Notes under the pieces: model-generated | What the model saw: the letters and a program-made list of their open reading frames with translations, nothing else | The model's database searches: none | What the model was told of the DNA's origin: nothing | Translations under genes and position numbers: made by a program | Shown here: positions 49,974-59,848 of the stretch, in pieces | How positions within the stretch are numbered: the first letter of the stretch is position 1 | Layout of the letters: every line of letters begins with the position of its first letter | Assembly (NCBI RefSeq): GCF_000331535.1 | Contig: NZ_AMZN01000014.1 | Location: 62,001-126,000 of the forward strand | Reading direction: 5' to 3' | From: Fulvivirga imtechensis AK7 | GTDB taxonomy: Bacteria; Bacteroidota; Bacteroidia; Cytophagales; Cyclobacteriaceae | Length of the DNA stretch: 64,000 bases

Positions 49974-52361
49974 CTATTCCTCCTTTAAAGCGTCTACCGG
50001 ATTTGCAATTGCTGCGCGAATTGTTTGCAGAGCAACTGTTATCCCCGCCAAAACCAGTGCCAGCATGAGCGCAAATATAAAACTCCATGCATTTAAAGGA
50101 ATCCGGTACGCAAAGTTAGTCAGCCAGTCTTCCAGCAAAAACCATCCAAGAGGTATAGCTAAGAAAGCAGCGATAATAACTAAAACAAGAAATTTTCCTG
50201 AGAGAAGGCCCACCACCTGCCGTACCGAAGCACCCAGCACTTTACGGATGCCGATTTCCTTATGCTTGGCTTCTACATGAAACGATACCATGCCATACAA
50301 GCCTATACATGCTAAAAATACTGCCAACACCGAAAAAGAGTTGACCAATGCCGTAAACTGCTGATCAGCGCGATATAATTGCTGAATATGATCATCGATA
50401 AATCTATAATCAAACGGCATATCAGGATTTATTTCAGCCCAATCTCTTTCCAGCGAGGTCAGTATTTCACTTACCGAGCCTGCTTTAGCCTTGATGAAAA
50501 TATAGTCCTGGTAAGCTCTGGGCACATAAAGTACCAGCGGAGTGATCTCTTCATGCATGCTGGCGTAGTGAAAATCCCTGACAACACCGATCACTTCTCC
50601 TTCCCAGGTATCATTGAGTAATAGCTTCTTTCCAATAGGGCTATCCTCCCAACCCAACATTTTAACAGCCGACTCATTGAGGATAAAGTTGCTGCTGTCA
50701 TTGGCAAATTCTTCAGAAAAATCTCTGCCGGCAACAAATTCAAGATCCATCACCCGGCCGAAGTCATAATGTGCTCCGAAAAGGCTGATGCGGTTGCGCG
50801 ATTCATCATTACCCACTTCCTGAACCGGAACTCCACCATTTTGCCCGTCAAAGAGGTTTCCCGCTGCGGTCACTTCCTCCACATATGGATTCTGACGCAA
50901 GTGATCTCTGGTCGAAATATATCTTCCGTGCAGCTCTTCCCCCACCATTTGCACAGCTATTACCCTGTTTTGGTCAAAACCCAGATCCCTTTCACTCAAA
51001 TATTTCATTTGCCTGCTCACCACCAGGCTGGCAGCAATCAGGCCTATGGTGATGAAAAACTGAAACACGACCAGTACATTTTTTACAGGGATGCTGCTGG
51101 TCTTCACATTTAGCCTTCCTTTCAATGCTCTGGTAGGCGAATACCCTGAAAGAAACAGGGCGGGGTATAATCCTCCTGCAAGCCCAACTATGAGGATCAG
51201 CAACAGATATAGTGGCAGGCTCTCCAGGTGTACACCAACGGCCATGTCCATATCATTTTTTAGCAGGTTGGAGATTGGAGCTGAAAATATTTCAAGCAGC
51301 GCGACTGCGAGGAACAGGCTGCCGAGCGCCAGCACCAGCGATTCTGTGATATGCTGAAAGAATAGAACGGTTCTCTTTGCTCCCAGCGTTTTTCTCACAC
51401 CAATTTCCCTTATTCTCTTTAGGGATAGTGTTGTGGATAAATTCGTAAAATTAAAAACAGCTATTCCCAGGATCAGTATGGCAATAGCCAAGAGGCCATA
51501 CACGTAAGTAATGTCACCTTTTGGCGCTGTACCATCACGCTCGGTAATCTCTTTTGATCTAAGGTGAATATCGCGGACGGGTTGCAAATCCAGGGCTATA
51601 CGTTCTGCAGTTTCCTCACCCATATGACTGGCAATGAAATGATGAAGTTTCGGTGTCATTCCTGCTGTGTTCGCACCTTCATGCAACCGCACGTAGGTTG
51701 GAAAAGAAGTCCATCCCCAGCTCTCGAGCGTGACGGGATAACCGTGCGGCACTTCAAAGGAGCTGAACGAGATCAGCATGGCAAACTGCAAATGGCTTTT
51801 GGCCGGGGCGTCTCCAATTACGCCCGTGATGCGCACAACCAGGTCGTTGTCAATCGAGATCGTTTTGCCGACCGGATCTTCTCCTGCAAAATATTTTTCT
51901 GCCAAAGTATTCGTGATCACAGCGGAATTTTTCTGATCCAGCACGCTTGTGGGATCACCGGCTAACAACGGAAAAGAAAATACATCGAAAAAAGTAGAGT
52001 CAACATAGAAGATGTGATCTTCATAAAATCGCTCCTCACCAATGCGAACCAGTACATTATCGGCATGGCGCAGTCTTACGGAAGTCATTATTTCAGGTAT
52101 CTCATCCACAAGAGCGGGACCCATGGGAGGAGATATGGCCGAGGCCCTGCGGACTTCTGTTTGCCCTTTCGACATCAGGTTTACCCGGTAAATATCACCG
52201 GAGTGTTCATGAAAATTATCGAATGACATCTCCTGGCGCACATAGCTGACAATCAGCAGGCAACTTGCGAGGCCAAGAGTAAGACCTAAAAGGTTGATCA
52301 GCGTGTAAAGCTTGTGCCGGGATAAAAATCTAATAGCGAATTTGATGTAGTTCTTTAGCAT
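49974..52361 (-). CDS. FtsX/MacB-type ABC transporter permease (copy 1 of 5)
   Basis: A 795-residue protein of the double FtsX/MacB-PCD type. It starts LKNYIKFAIRFLSRHKLYTLIN with a membrane helix, then a large periplasmic domain, three FtsX helices (about 290-420), a second periplasmic domain and a final FtsX block (KEIGIRKVLGASVRQVVGLL). It ends NPVDALKEE. These permeases couple to a MacB-like ATPase that drives mechanical export work; none is encoded in the window. It is the last gene of the cluster. Confidence 0.92.
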   Translation of the reverse strand: MLKNYIKFAIRFLSRHKLYTLINLLGLTLGLASCLLIVSYVRQEMSFDNFHEHSGDIYRVNLMSKGQTEVRRASAISPPMGPALVDEIPEIMTSVRLRHADNVLVRIGEERFYEDHIFYVDSTFFDVFSFPLLAGDPTSVLDQKNSAVITNTLAEKYFAGEDPVGKTISIDNDLVVRITGVIGDAPAKSHLQFAMLISFSSFEVPHGYPVTLESWGWTSFPTYVRLHEGANTAGMTPKLHHFIASHMGEETAERIALDLQPVRDIHLRSKEITERDGTAPKGDITYVYGLLAIAILILGIAVFNFTNLSTTLSLKRIREIGVRKTLGAKRTVLFFQHITESLVLALGSLFLAVALLEIFSAPISNLLKNDMDMAVGVHLESLPLYLLLILIVGLAGGLYPALFLSGYSPTRALKGRLNVKTSSIPVKNVLVVFQFFITIGLIAASLVVSRQMKYLSERDLGFDQNRVIAVQMVGEELHGRYISTRDHLRQNPYVEEVTAAGNLFDGQNGGVPVQEVGNDESRNRISLFGAHYDFGRVMDLEFVAGRDFSEEFANDSSNFILNESAVKMLGWEDSPIGKKLLLNDTWEGEVIGVVRDFHYASMHEEITPLVLYVPRAYQDYIFIKAKAGSVSEILTSLERDWAEINPDMPFDYRFIDDHIQQLYRADQQFTALVNSFSVLAVFLACIGLYGMVSFHVEAKHKEIGIRKVLGASVRQVVGLLSGKFLVLVIIAAFLAIPLGWFLLEDWLTNFAYRIPLNAWSFIFALMLALVLAGITVALQTIRAAIANPVDALKEE

Positions 52362-52418
52362 AAGATGTCGTTTTTGTGCTTTCTGAGCCCTAAGACTCCG
52401 TTTTTAACGCTCCCCTAA

Positions 52419-52476
52419 CCCCTCTCTAAAAATTAGAGAGGGGAAGTTCAAATCACAGATTTGAACGGGGGTGAGT
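52419..52476. repeat. Paired hairpins between permease copies 1 and 2
   Basis: CCCCTCTCT / AGAGAGGGG is a strong stem around AAAAATT, followed by GTTCAAATC / GATTTGAAC and GGGGG. It could terminate or process the permease transcript. Confidence 0.5.
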
Positions 52477-52505
52477 TTATAAGGCCAAATGCATCCGGTC
52501 CATAG

Positions 52506-54878
52506 TTATTCTTCTTTTAACACATCCACCGGGTTGGCCATGGCGGCTTTCACCGACTGCATGACCACTGAGGCCAGGGCAATGGCCATGGCTACCAGTA
52601 ATGTCAGTGCGAATACTTCAACGCCAATGGATACTTTGTATGCAAATTGATCGAGCCACTGTCGTGAGAAATACCACCCCAGAGGCCATGCCACCAGGTT
52701 GGCAATGAGCACCAGCACGAGGTAGTCCTTCACCAGCAGTGATGTAATACTTTTTATGCTGGCGCCCAGCGCCTTTCTTATTCCAATCTCTTTCAGCCTT
52801 TGATTGGCCGTAAATGTTGCCAGCCCGAAAATACCCAGGCAGGAAATGAAGATGACAATACCGGAAAATATGGTAAATAACCGGCCCTGCAACTGCTCCG
52901 TTTGGTAGAGTCTGTTAAAATTCTCATCTAAAAATTCATAGGCAATAGGATAACCCGCACTATGTGCTGACCAGGCATTTTCAATGTACTCCACCGCGTC
53001 TTTCACATCCCCCTGGATCTTGATGGCCATCATCCTGCCGTTGGTACGATTGGTGATCATCAGCGGCTCGATGCCGGCTTTTAATGAGGAGAAGTTGTAG
53101 TCTTTCACCACACCGACCACCGTTTTGGGTATCGAGTCGAATGAAATGGACAGCCTGCGGCCGATGATCTCATCGTTGGTCAGGCCTGTTTCGCGAACGG
53201 CTCTTTCATTGAGCACGACCACCTGGTTGTGATCTGCGGCATGGTCTTTCCTAAAGCCCCGCCCAGCTACTATCTGGAGGCCAAAGCTTCTGAAATAGTC
53301 GGCATCGGCAAACAACGTTCTGAACCTCGGATTTTCGTCAAGCCCTTCGATATCTGCCGTCATGGTGTCGTGAAACCCCCCGGGGATACCTGTTCCGGCT
53401 CCCACGGAAAGTATTGCCGGGTGCTCGAGCATTTTATTCTTAAAAGCCTCACGGTTATTTCGTATCTCCGTATGGTTTAGTGGAAATGTAAGCACCTGCT
53501 GCTTATCAAAACCGAGGTCCTTTTCCTGGATAAAATTCATCTGCCTCCCTACCATAAGTGTCATGATGATCAGAAATGCAGAGGTAGTAAACTGAAGAAT
53601 AACCAACACCTTTCTAAAACCAACACCACTTTTTCCGCTTTTTACTTTTCCCTTCAGCACCTCCACGGGTTTATATGCCGAAAGTATAAATGCCGGATAA
53701 ATACCGGAAAGAAGACCGGTAACAACAATGATAAAACCAAGCATAGGCAAAAGCACCGGTAGTTCATGAGTAAGGGATAGCTCCAACCCGAAGGTGTGGT
53801 TAAAAACCGGCAGAACGACTTCAATAGACATAAAAGCAAGCACCACAGAAACGCCGGAAATAAGAAATGCCTCTCCCAAAAACTGGATCATTAACCCCTT
53901 TTTCGATGAGCCGAGCGTCTTTCTTACTCCTACTTCTCTGGCTCTTAACACAGACTTTGCCGTGGCCAGGTTCATGAAATTAATGCAGGCGATCAGAAAA
54001 ATAAATATGCCTACCACAGAAAAGACGATGACACTGCTTTTGCTGCCATGCAACACTTCATCGTAGCGCACATCCTGCTCGAAATATGTTTCTGACAGGG
54101 GCTGTAAAGTGATGTCTATCCGGTTGGTCATCGTTTCGAAATCCTTCCCGAAATACTTATCCATAAAGCCCGGAAACTGTGCCTCCAGATGAGATTCACT
54201 GGCAGGGTCGTTAAGTAAGACGTAGGTAATAAAACTATTGCTCCACCAGTCGGAGAAGTAGCTTGCATTTCGCAGTAGCGCCAGGTTGCCCACAAAGTCA
54301 AAGTCCATATGAGATTTGGCAGGAAGCTCTTCGAATACTCCTGTTACCATCAGGTCGAATTCATTATCAACCCTAATCATTTTGTTTAGCGGGCTATCAT
54401 CTCCAAAATATTTCCTGGCTATCTCCCCGGTAATGATCACTGAATTTGGCTGATCCAGCGCTGTTTTGGGATTTCCCTGAGCGAGCGGAAAAGTGAATAC
54501 ATCCAGAAAATTCGAGTCCGCAAGAGAAAATTTTTCTTCCATAAACACCTTGTCTTCATAAGCCACCAGCCCCTCCCCAAAAGACATTCTCACCGTTTGA
54601 TCCACTTCTTCGGGAAAGTCGGTATGTAGCGCCTCTGCAAACGGACCGGAAGTCACCCCAATGAGGTATTTTTCGCCATTGAGATTTCCGATGCGTAGTA
54701 GCCTGTATATTCTGTCTGATTGGGCATGAAAACTGTCATAGCTGAGCTGATCATTGACATACAAATAAATGACCATGCAAACGGATATCCCAAGTGTAAG
54801 CCCTGAGATATTGATGAGGCTGAAAACCTTCTGCTTCCAGAGGTTTCTTAGTGATATTTTTATGTAATTTCTTAGCAT
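52506..54878 (-). CDS. FtsX/MacB-type ABC transporter permease (copy 2 of 5)
   Basis: A 790-residue paralog opening LRNYIKISLRNLWKQKVFSLIN, with two periplasmic MacB-PCD domains and two FtsX blocks (the first with VLRAREVGVRKTLGSSKKGL, the second with KEIGIRKALGASIKSI). It ends NPVDVLKEE. It is separated from copies 1 and 3 by about 145 nt of hairpin-forming DNA on each side. The sequence is well diverged from its neighbours, so the duplication is old. No ATPase is nearby. Confidence 0.92.
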   Translation of the reverse strand: MLRNYIKISLRNLWKQKVFSLINISGLTLGISVCMVIYLYVNDQLSYDSFHAQSDRIYRLLRIGNLNGEKYLIGVTSGPFAEALHTDFPEEVDQTVRMSFGEGLVAYEDKVFMEEKFSLADSNFLDVFTFPLAQGNPKTALDQPNSVIITGEIARKYFGDDSPLNKMIRVDNEFDLMVTGVFEELPAKSHMDFDFVGNLALLRNASYFSDWWSNSFITYVLLNDPASESHLEAQFPGFMDKYFGKDFETMTNRIDITLQPLSETYFEQDVRYDEVLHGSKSSVIVFSVVGIFIFLIACINFMNLATAKSVLRAREVGVRKTLGSSKKGLMIQFLGEAFLISGVSVVLAFMSIEVVLPVFNHTFGLELSLTHELPVLLPMLGFIIVVTGLLSGIYPAFILSAYKPVEVLKGKVKSGKSGVGFRKVLVILQFTTSAFLIIMTLMVGRQMNFIQEKDLGFDKQQVLTFPLNHTEIRNNREAFKNKMLEHPAILSVGAGTGIPGGFHDTMTADIEGLDENPRFRTLFADADYFRSFGLQIVAGRGFRKDHAADHNQVVVLNERAVRETGLTNDEIIGRRLSISFDSIPKTVVGVVKDYNFSSLKAGIEPLMITNRTNGRMMAIKIQGDVKDAVEYIENAWSAHSAGYPIAYEFLDENFNRLYQTEQLQGRLFTIFSGIVIFISCLGIFGLATFTANQRLKEIGIRKALGASIKSITSLLVKDYLVLVLIANLVAWPLGWYFSRQWLDQFAYKVSIGVEVFALTLLVAMAIALASVVMQSVKAAMANPVDVLKEE

Positions 54879-54910
54879 CGTGTTTGTCTGTTTATTTCAG
54901 AACTTTTCGA

Positions 54911-54996
54911 AACCACAGAGGTAACAGAGGCTTATTGGAGAAACACAGAGAAATCTCTCTGCGGACTCTGTTTCTCCTCTGTGTACCTCTGCGGTT
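54911..54996. repeat. 86-bp imperfect palindrome between permease copies 2 and 3
   Basis: AACCACAGAGGTAACAGAGG at the left mirrors CCTCTGTGTACCTCTGCGGTT at the right, with an AGAGAAA/TTTCTC middle. The core CACAGAG units make it look like a dispersed palindromic repeat family; only one copy lies in the window. Confidence 0.6.
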
Positions 54997-55024
54997 AATC
55001 ATATCGTCAAAACGATCGATCTTT

Positions 55025-57436
55025 TTATTCTTCTTTCAGTACCTCCACGGGGTTGGTCCGCGCTGCTCTGAACGACTGGTAGCTCACTGTGATCAGCGTT
55101 ATCATCACCATAGACAAGCCTGCTATAACGAATATCAGCGGGCTCACTTCTATTTTGTAGGAGAAGTTCTGCAGCCAGTAATCTGCCAGGTAGTAGCTAA
55201 ACGGAACTGCTATCACCAAAGCTATTGCTATGAGCGTCAGAAAACCTTTGTTGACCAGCAGCAGAATATCTTTTATATTCGCGCCAAGCACCTTTCTTAT
55301 ACCAATTTCTCTCACTTTTTGTGTAGTGGTGTAATATACTAATCCAAAAAGGCCGATACACGCAATGAAAATTCCGAGTCCGGTGAATATGGTGAACAAC
55401 GCATTCAGCCGCTCTTCCGATTTATACATTTTGTCAAAAGCATCATCCATAAACGTATAGGCAAACGGCCATTCCGGCTCCAGCTCCGCCCACTTGTTCT
55501 CAATGAAAGTCAGGGTTTCGGAAACATTCTCCGGTTTTATCCTCAGCGCCAGGGTATGATATGCCTCAGGATAAATCTGCAACACCGTGGAGGACATGTC
55601 TTCTCTAAGGCTTTTAAAATGAAAGTCTTTCACCACACCTATCACCCGGGCTGTTTTTACCGAATCATAATGCCACATGTCCCATTTTAATTCTTTACCA
55701 AGTACCTGTTCAGGCTCATTATATCCCATGTTTTTCATGGCTGTTTCATTAATAATAAAAGCCGACTGGTGGTCTGTTGAATGTTCTTTCGAAAATGCCC
55801 GGCCGGCCAGCAGCTCCAGTTGCATGGTCTGCAGGTAGTCATGGTCTACCATAAAATGATTGGCGGGATACTCTTTACCGCTCACCGCGTCCACCACCTC
55901 ATCACCGGAAACGAGGTCACCGGGAAGGCCGTAAGAATAGGTTGCGGCAATAATGTTTGGGTGGTTGAGAAACTCCTGCTTAGCCGCATTCTGGTTATCG
56001 CTGATATTATCCCTGATCCTGAAAAAGATGATCTGCTCTTTGTTAAAACCCAGGTCCTTATTGCGCAGAAAGCTCAATTGCTGATATACTACGATGGAGC
56101 CTACGATAAGGAAAATGGATAAAGTAAATTGAATGACGACCATCACTTTTCTGAAAACAGAGGTAGAGGAAACTTTTGATCCGGAACCTTTGCCCAAAAT
56201 AGCCACGGGTTTGAACTTAGAGGCATACAAGGCCGGGTATACGCCCGCCAGGCAACCGATAAATACAGCAAAAGCTATAATGGAAAGTAACACCAGGGGC
56301 TCGGTCACAAAATGAAATTGAATGTTCTTATCCGCATAGGCATTGAGGTAGGGAAGCAGAAGCTCGGCCATCAAGCCGGCAATCAACACCGAAACCACCG
56401 CCAGGAGGATGGATTCTCCCAAAAACTGAAAAACCAGTTGTTTCCTGACTGCTCCGATCACCTTTCTTACACCCACTTCCTTCACCCGGTTGAGCGAGCG
56501 GGATGTGGATAAATTGATGAAATTGATACAAACAATAATGATGATGAAGATGGCGCTGGCCGAAAGTGCTGTCACCGTATAAATGCTGCCTTTTTTGGCA
56601 ATATCCATTTCCAGCCTGGACGAATGCAGGTAGATATCCTGCACATTTTGAAAGTATGGACGATACGTAAACCCCCGCGGTTCCGTAACCGGCCAGGCCT
56701 CCTCTTCGATGAAGGAGGCAAACTTATCTTCAAAAGCCTGCGGATCAACCTCCTCTTTTAGCTTCACATAGGTAAAAAACTGCTGCCAGACCCAATTCTT
56801 CATCCGCTCCATATCAAAGCTGGGGTGGTACAGGCTTTCCATCGATATCACCACCTCCAGGTCGAGGTGGCTGTGTTCGGGAAGGTCTTCAAATACACCG
56901 GACACTGTGAAATCTCCCTGATCGAGCTTGATCACCTTGCCCAGTGGCTCATTGCCCAGATGTGCCTGTGCAAAACTTTCCGATACAATAATATGGCGAC
57001 CTTCTTTTAGTGCAGTGGCCGGGTCACCTTTAAGCAGCTCTACGTCCAGGATGTCAAAAAATGTGGGCTCCGCATAAATAACGTTACGTTCGAAAAACCG
57101 ATCTCCGTCTATGTCAAACATCACCTCGCCATAGGTGTCCAGCACCCGCATGGTGGATTCCACCTCTCCGAAATTCTCTTCCAGCTTGGTAGCAAAAACA
57201 GGAGGCACAATGGGATAGTAGTTGGTAGTGCCATCCGTGCCTTTTCGGATATTGTAGATCCGGAAAGTTCTATCCTTATCCGCATAATGGGTGTCATATT
57301 TCAGCTCGTCCCAAACGAAAGTGCCGATGAGCATAAAGCTGGCCATGCCTATCGCCATTCCGGCTATGTTGATAGCGGAGAACAGCTTGCTTTTAACAAT
57401 ATTCCGGTAGGCTATTTTTAAATAATTTCGAATCAT
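55025..57436 (-). CDS. FtsX/MacB-type ABC transporter permease (copy 3 of 5)
   Basis: An 803-residue paralog. The frame extends upstream to 57562, but that part overlaps copy 4 and lacks protein character; MIRNYLKIAYRNIVKSKLF at 57436 is the typical family start. Both FtsX blocks are present (SLNRVKEVGVRKVIGAVRKQL and REIGIRKVLGANIKDIL), and it ends NPVEVLKEE. Its ATG lies 11 nt after the stop of copy 4, so copies 5, 4 and 3 form a compact operon. Confidence 0.92.
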   Translation of the reverse strand: MIRNYLKIAYRNIVKSKLFSAINIAGMAIGMASFMLIGTFVWDELKYDTHYADKDRTFRIYNIRKGTDGTTNYYPIVPPVFATKLEENFGEVESTMRVLDTYGEVMFDIDGDRFFERNVIYAEPTFFDILDVELLKGDPATALKEGRHIIVSESFAQAHLGNEPLGKVIKLDQGDFTVSGVFEDLPEHSHLDLEVVISMESLYHPSFDMERMKNWVWQQFFTYVKLKEEVDPQAFEDKFASFIEEEAWPVTEPRGFTYRPYFQNVQDIYLHSSRLEMDIAKKGSIYTVTALSASAIFIIIIVCINFINLSTSRSLNRVKEVGVRKVIGAVRKQLVFQFLGESILLAVVSVLIAGLMAELLLPYLNAYADKNIQFHFVTEPLVLLSIIAFAVFIGCLAGVYPALYASKFKPVAILGKGSGSKVSSTSVFRKVMVVIQFTLSIFLIVGSIVVYQQLSFLRNKDLGFNKEQIIFFRIRDNISDNQNAAKQEFLNHPNIIAATYSYGLPGDLVSGDEVVDAVSGKEYPANHFMVDHDYLQTMQLELLAGRAFSKEHSTDHQSAFIINETAMKNMGYNEPEQVLGKELKWDMWHYDSVKTARVIGVVKDFHFKSLREDMSSTVLQIYPEAYHTLALRIKPENVSETLTFIENKWAELEPEWPFAYTFMDDAFDKMYKSEERLNALFTIFTGLGIFIACIGLFGLVYYTTTQKVREIGIRKVLGANIKDILLLVNKGFLTLIAIALVIAVPFSYYLADYWLQNFSYKIEVSPLIFVIAGLSMVMITLITVSYQSFRAARTNPVEVLKEE

Positions 57437-57447
57437 CTCTCTGACAT

Positions 57448-59838
57448 TTATTCCTCTTTCAAAACATCCACCGGGTTGGTGAGCGAAGCCCTGAGTGTCT
57501 GAACAACGATGACCGCCAGCGCCAGCAATGCTACTATGGCGCCTGCAGCCATAAAAAACCAAACCTCCATTTCAACCCGGTAAGGAAATTCATTGAGCCA
57601 GCGGGTCATGATCCACCAGGCTACCGGCAGAGCGATAGCCGCGGCTATGACGATCAGTCGCAAAAAGTCTCCTGAGATCATTGCTATTATCTGATTGGCT
57701 GAGGCGCCCAGCACCTTTCTGATGCCTATTTCCTTTGTTTTCCTGCTTACGGTATATCCCACCAGCCCGAAAAGACCGAGAAGAGCGATCAGCAGGGAGA
57801 TAACAGAGAAAATGTTGACTATTTTAGCAAACCGCTGATCATCTCCATAGCTGTTGAGCAGGGCCTGATCCTGGAAGGTGTAGTCGAAAATAGCAGAAGG
57901 GAAATGCTTCTTCCACGCTTTTTCCGCCACTGCAAACAGCGCTTCAGCATCCTTTCCCTTGATCGTAATCCTGGAAAAATTGGTTTGGACGTACATGCCC
58001 AATGGTTCTATCTGATGTCTCAATGAATTGAAGTGAAAGTTTTTCGTGACTCCGATGATCTTCCCTTTGCGGCCGCTGTAGACCAATTCCTTATCGATGG
58101 CCTCCTCAGGGCTCCAGCCATAGGCCTTCGCTGCTTTTTCGTTGATCAGAAATGCCTGCGTAGAGTCAGAATTGATCTCAGGAGAGAAGTTCCTGCCCGC
58201 CAGTAGCTCTATGCCGTACGTATCGAGATAGTCGAAGTCTACCGGCAGGCGGTAGAGCTTTTCAAACCGCACCTCGCCATCTTCATACTGCACGCGGCCA
58301 TTGCCGTTGCCCAGTCCATTGGTGATCATAGACCCCGAGCTGGCCACCTGCTGGATATTCGCATGTGACATCAGCTCTTCCCGGAAAGCGAGATACCCGT
58401 TTCTCACATCTTCATTACCGTTGACGCGCAACACCATCAGGTTGTTGTGATCATATCCAAGGTCCTTCGACTGCACAAATTTCAACTGCTGTGTCACCAC
58501 CACCAGGCCTACCAGTATCATCAGGGTGATAGCAAACTGGAAGGTCACCAATATGCTTCTGGTGGCGCTCCTGCCGGTTTGGCTCAGCGTGCCCTTCAAC
58601 GAACTGATGGTATTCAGGCGCGCCAGCCTGCGGGCCGGAAAATAGCCGGCAACAAACCCGAGGGGCAGGCAGAGCAACAGCAACTGAAGCGCTACACTTA
58701 AACGGTCGAACAAAATGAATTCCTTGCCGGAAAGCTGGTAAAACAGGGGCTTAAATACTTCGATCAGCAGCCCTGCGAAGATCATGGATAATAATGTTAG
58801 TAATAAAGTTTCTGTCAAATGCTGCCAGATCAGTTGCTGGCGCATCGCTCCGAGCACTTTCCGCACACCGGTCTCCCGGGCCCGCTCCAGTAAAAATGAA
58901 GTGGAAAGGTTGACATAATTGATACCTGCCAATAGCAGAATAAAAACTCCGATAGCTGAAAATATCCACACATGGGCGAGCTTGCCATTCGCTTTGAACT
59001 CATACATCAGATGGGAGTGCAGGTAAATAGAGGTGATTGGCTGCAGATAAAACCTGTAGTAGAGGTCATACTCCTCCATCATTTCTCCCATGTGGGTATC
59101 GGCCATGCCGGGAAGCTTTTTCTCCAGGGCTTCGGGAGAGGCACCCTCGTCTAACAGCACATACGTATGATAGCTGTTATTACCCCAGTTTTGAAGTTCT
59201 CCCCCGGCAACACTTTCGATGGTTTGCAATGATCCCAGGATATTGAAGGTGAAATGCGAAGCTTGAGGAGGATCAGCGATAACGCCAGTTACCTCATAGT
59301 CTATTCCACGGCCGTCAGGGTCATACTGGTATATCTTCAGCGACTGACCAACCGGATTTTCCTCTCCAAAGTATTTTTTGGCCATACTTTCCGTCAGCAC
59401 CACCTGGTACGGTGCGGAAAGCGCAGTTTCTTCATTGCCTTGCAGCAGGTGATAATCGAAAACCTCAAAGAAGGATGGGTTGGTAAAAACTATGTAGTCC
59501 TCCACAAATTTCAACTCCCCCTTTTCTACAATGGCGTCATTCTTCGCGAACGTTGCGCTGGCTTTTACCTCAGGAAAGTCCGCTACCATAGTTGGTCCCA
59601 AAGGCAGACTGGTTACGGACTGGTGCCAGCGGTCAGTACCCACGCCACCCTCGGCCACTACACGATAAAGCTGATCTTTCTTCGCAAAGTGCTGATCGTA
59701 GGAAAACTCGCTGCTGACCCAATTGAATATAAATGCCGCACACGCCAGACCTGTGGATAACCCGATGATGTTGATCAGGCTATACATTTTTCTGCGTTTC
59801 AGGCTCCTCAGGGCTATTTTTATATAATTTTTTAACAT
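57448..59838 (-). CDS. FtsX/MacB-type ABC transporter permease (copy 4 of 5)
   Basis: A 796-residue paralog starting LKNYIKIALRSLKRRKMYSLIN, with RARETGVRKVLGAMRQQL and KEIGIRKVLGASANQIIAMI as its FtsX signatures and NPVDVLKEE at the end. It follows copy 5 by 10 nt and precedes copy 3 by 11 nt. Domain order matches the other copies. Confidence 0.92.
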   Translation of the reverse strand: MLKNYIKIALRSLKRRKMYSLINIIGLSTGLACAAFIFNWVSSEFSYDQHFAKKDQLYRVVAEGGVGTDRWHQSVTSLPLGPTMVADFPEVKASATFAKNDAIVEKGELKFVEDYIVFTNPSFFEVFDYHLLQGNEETALSAPYQVVLTESMAKKYFGEENPVGQSLKIYQYDPDGRGIDYEVTGVIADPPQASHFTFNILGSLQTIESVAGGELQNWGNNSYHTYVLLDEGASPEALEKKLPGMADTHMGEMMEEYDLYYRFYLQPITSIYLHSHLMYEFKANGKLAHVWIFSAIGVFILLLAGINYVNLSTSFLLERARETGVRKVLGAMRQQLIWQHLTETLLLTLLSMIFAGLLIEVFKPLFYQLSGKEFILFDRLSVALQLLLLCLPLGFVAGYFPARRLARLNTISSLKGTLSQTGRSATRSILVTFQFAITLMILVGLVVVTQQLKFVQSKDLGYDHNNLMVLRVNGNEDVRNGYLAFREELMSHANIQQVASSGSMITNGLGNGNGRVQYEDGEVRFEKLYRLPVDFDYLDTYGIELLAGRNFSPEINSDSTQAFLINEKAAKAYGWSPEEAIDKELVYSGRKGKIIGVTKNFHFNSLRHQIEPLGMYVQTNFSRITIKGKDAEALFAVAEKAWKKHFPSAIFDYTFQDQALLNSYGDDQRFAKIVNIFSVISLLIALLGLFGLVGYTVSRKTKEIGIRKVLGASANQIIAMISGDFLRLIVIAAAIALPVAWWIMTRWLNEFPYRVEMEVWFFMAAGAIVALLALAVIVVQTLRASLTNPVDVLKEE

Positions 59839-59848
59839 TTTTGATCTT

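Noticed and set aside
54911-54996. Repeated CACAGAG units as a CRISPR-like array
   Set aside because: The units are parts of one palindrome, unevenly spaced, with no unique spacers and no cas genes.
57437-57562. N-terminal extension of permease copy 3 up to 57562
   Set aside because: The extra residues overlap the end of copy 4 in another frame and lack the family N-terminus, which begins exactly at 57436.
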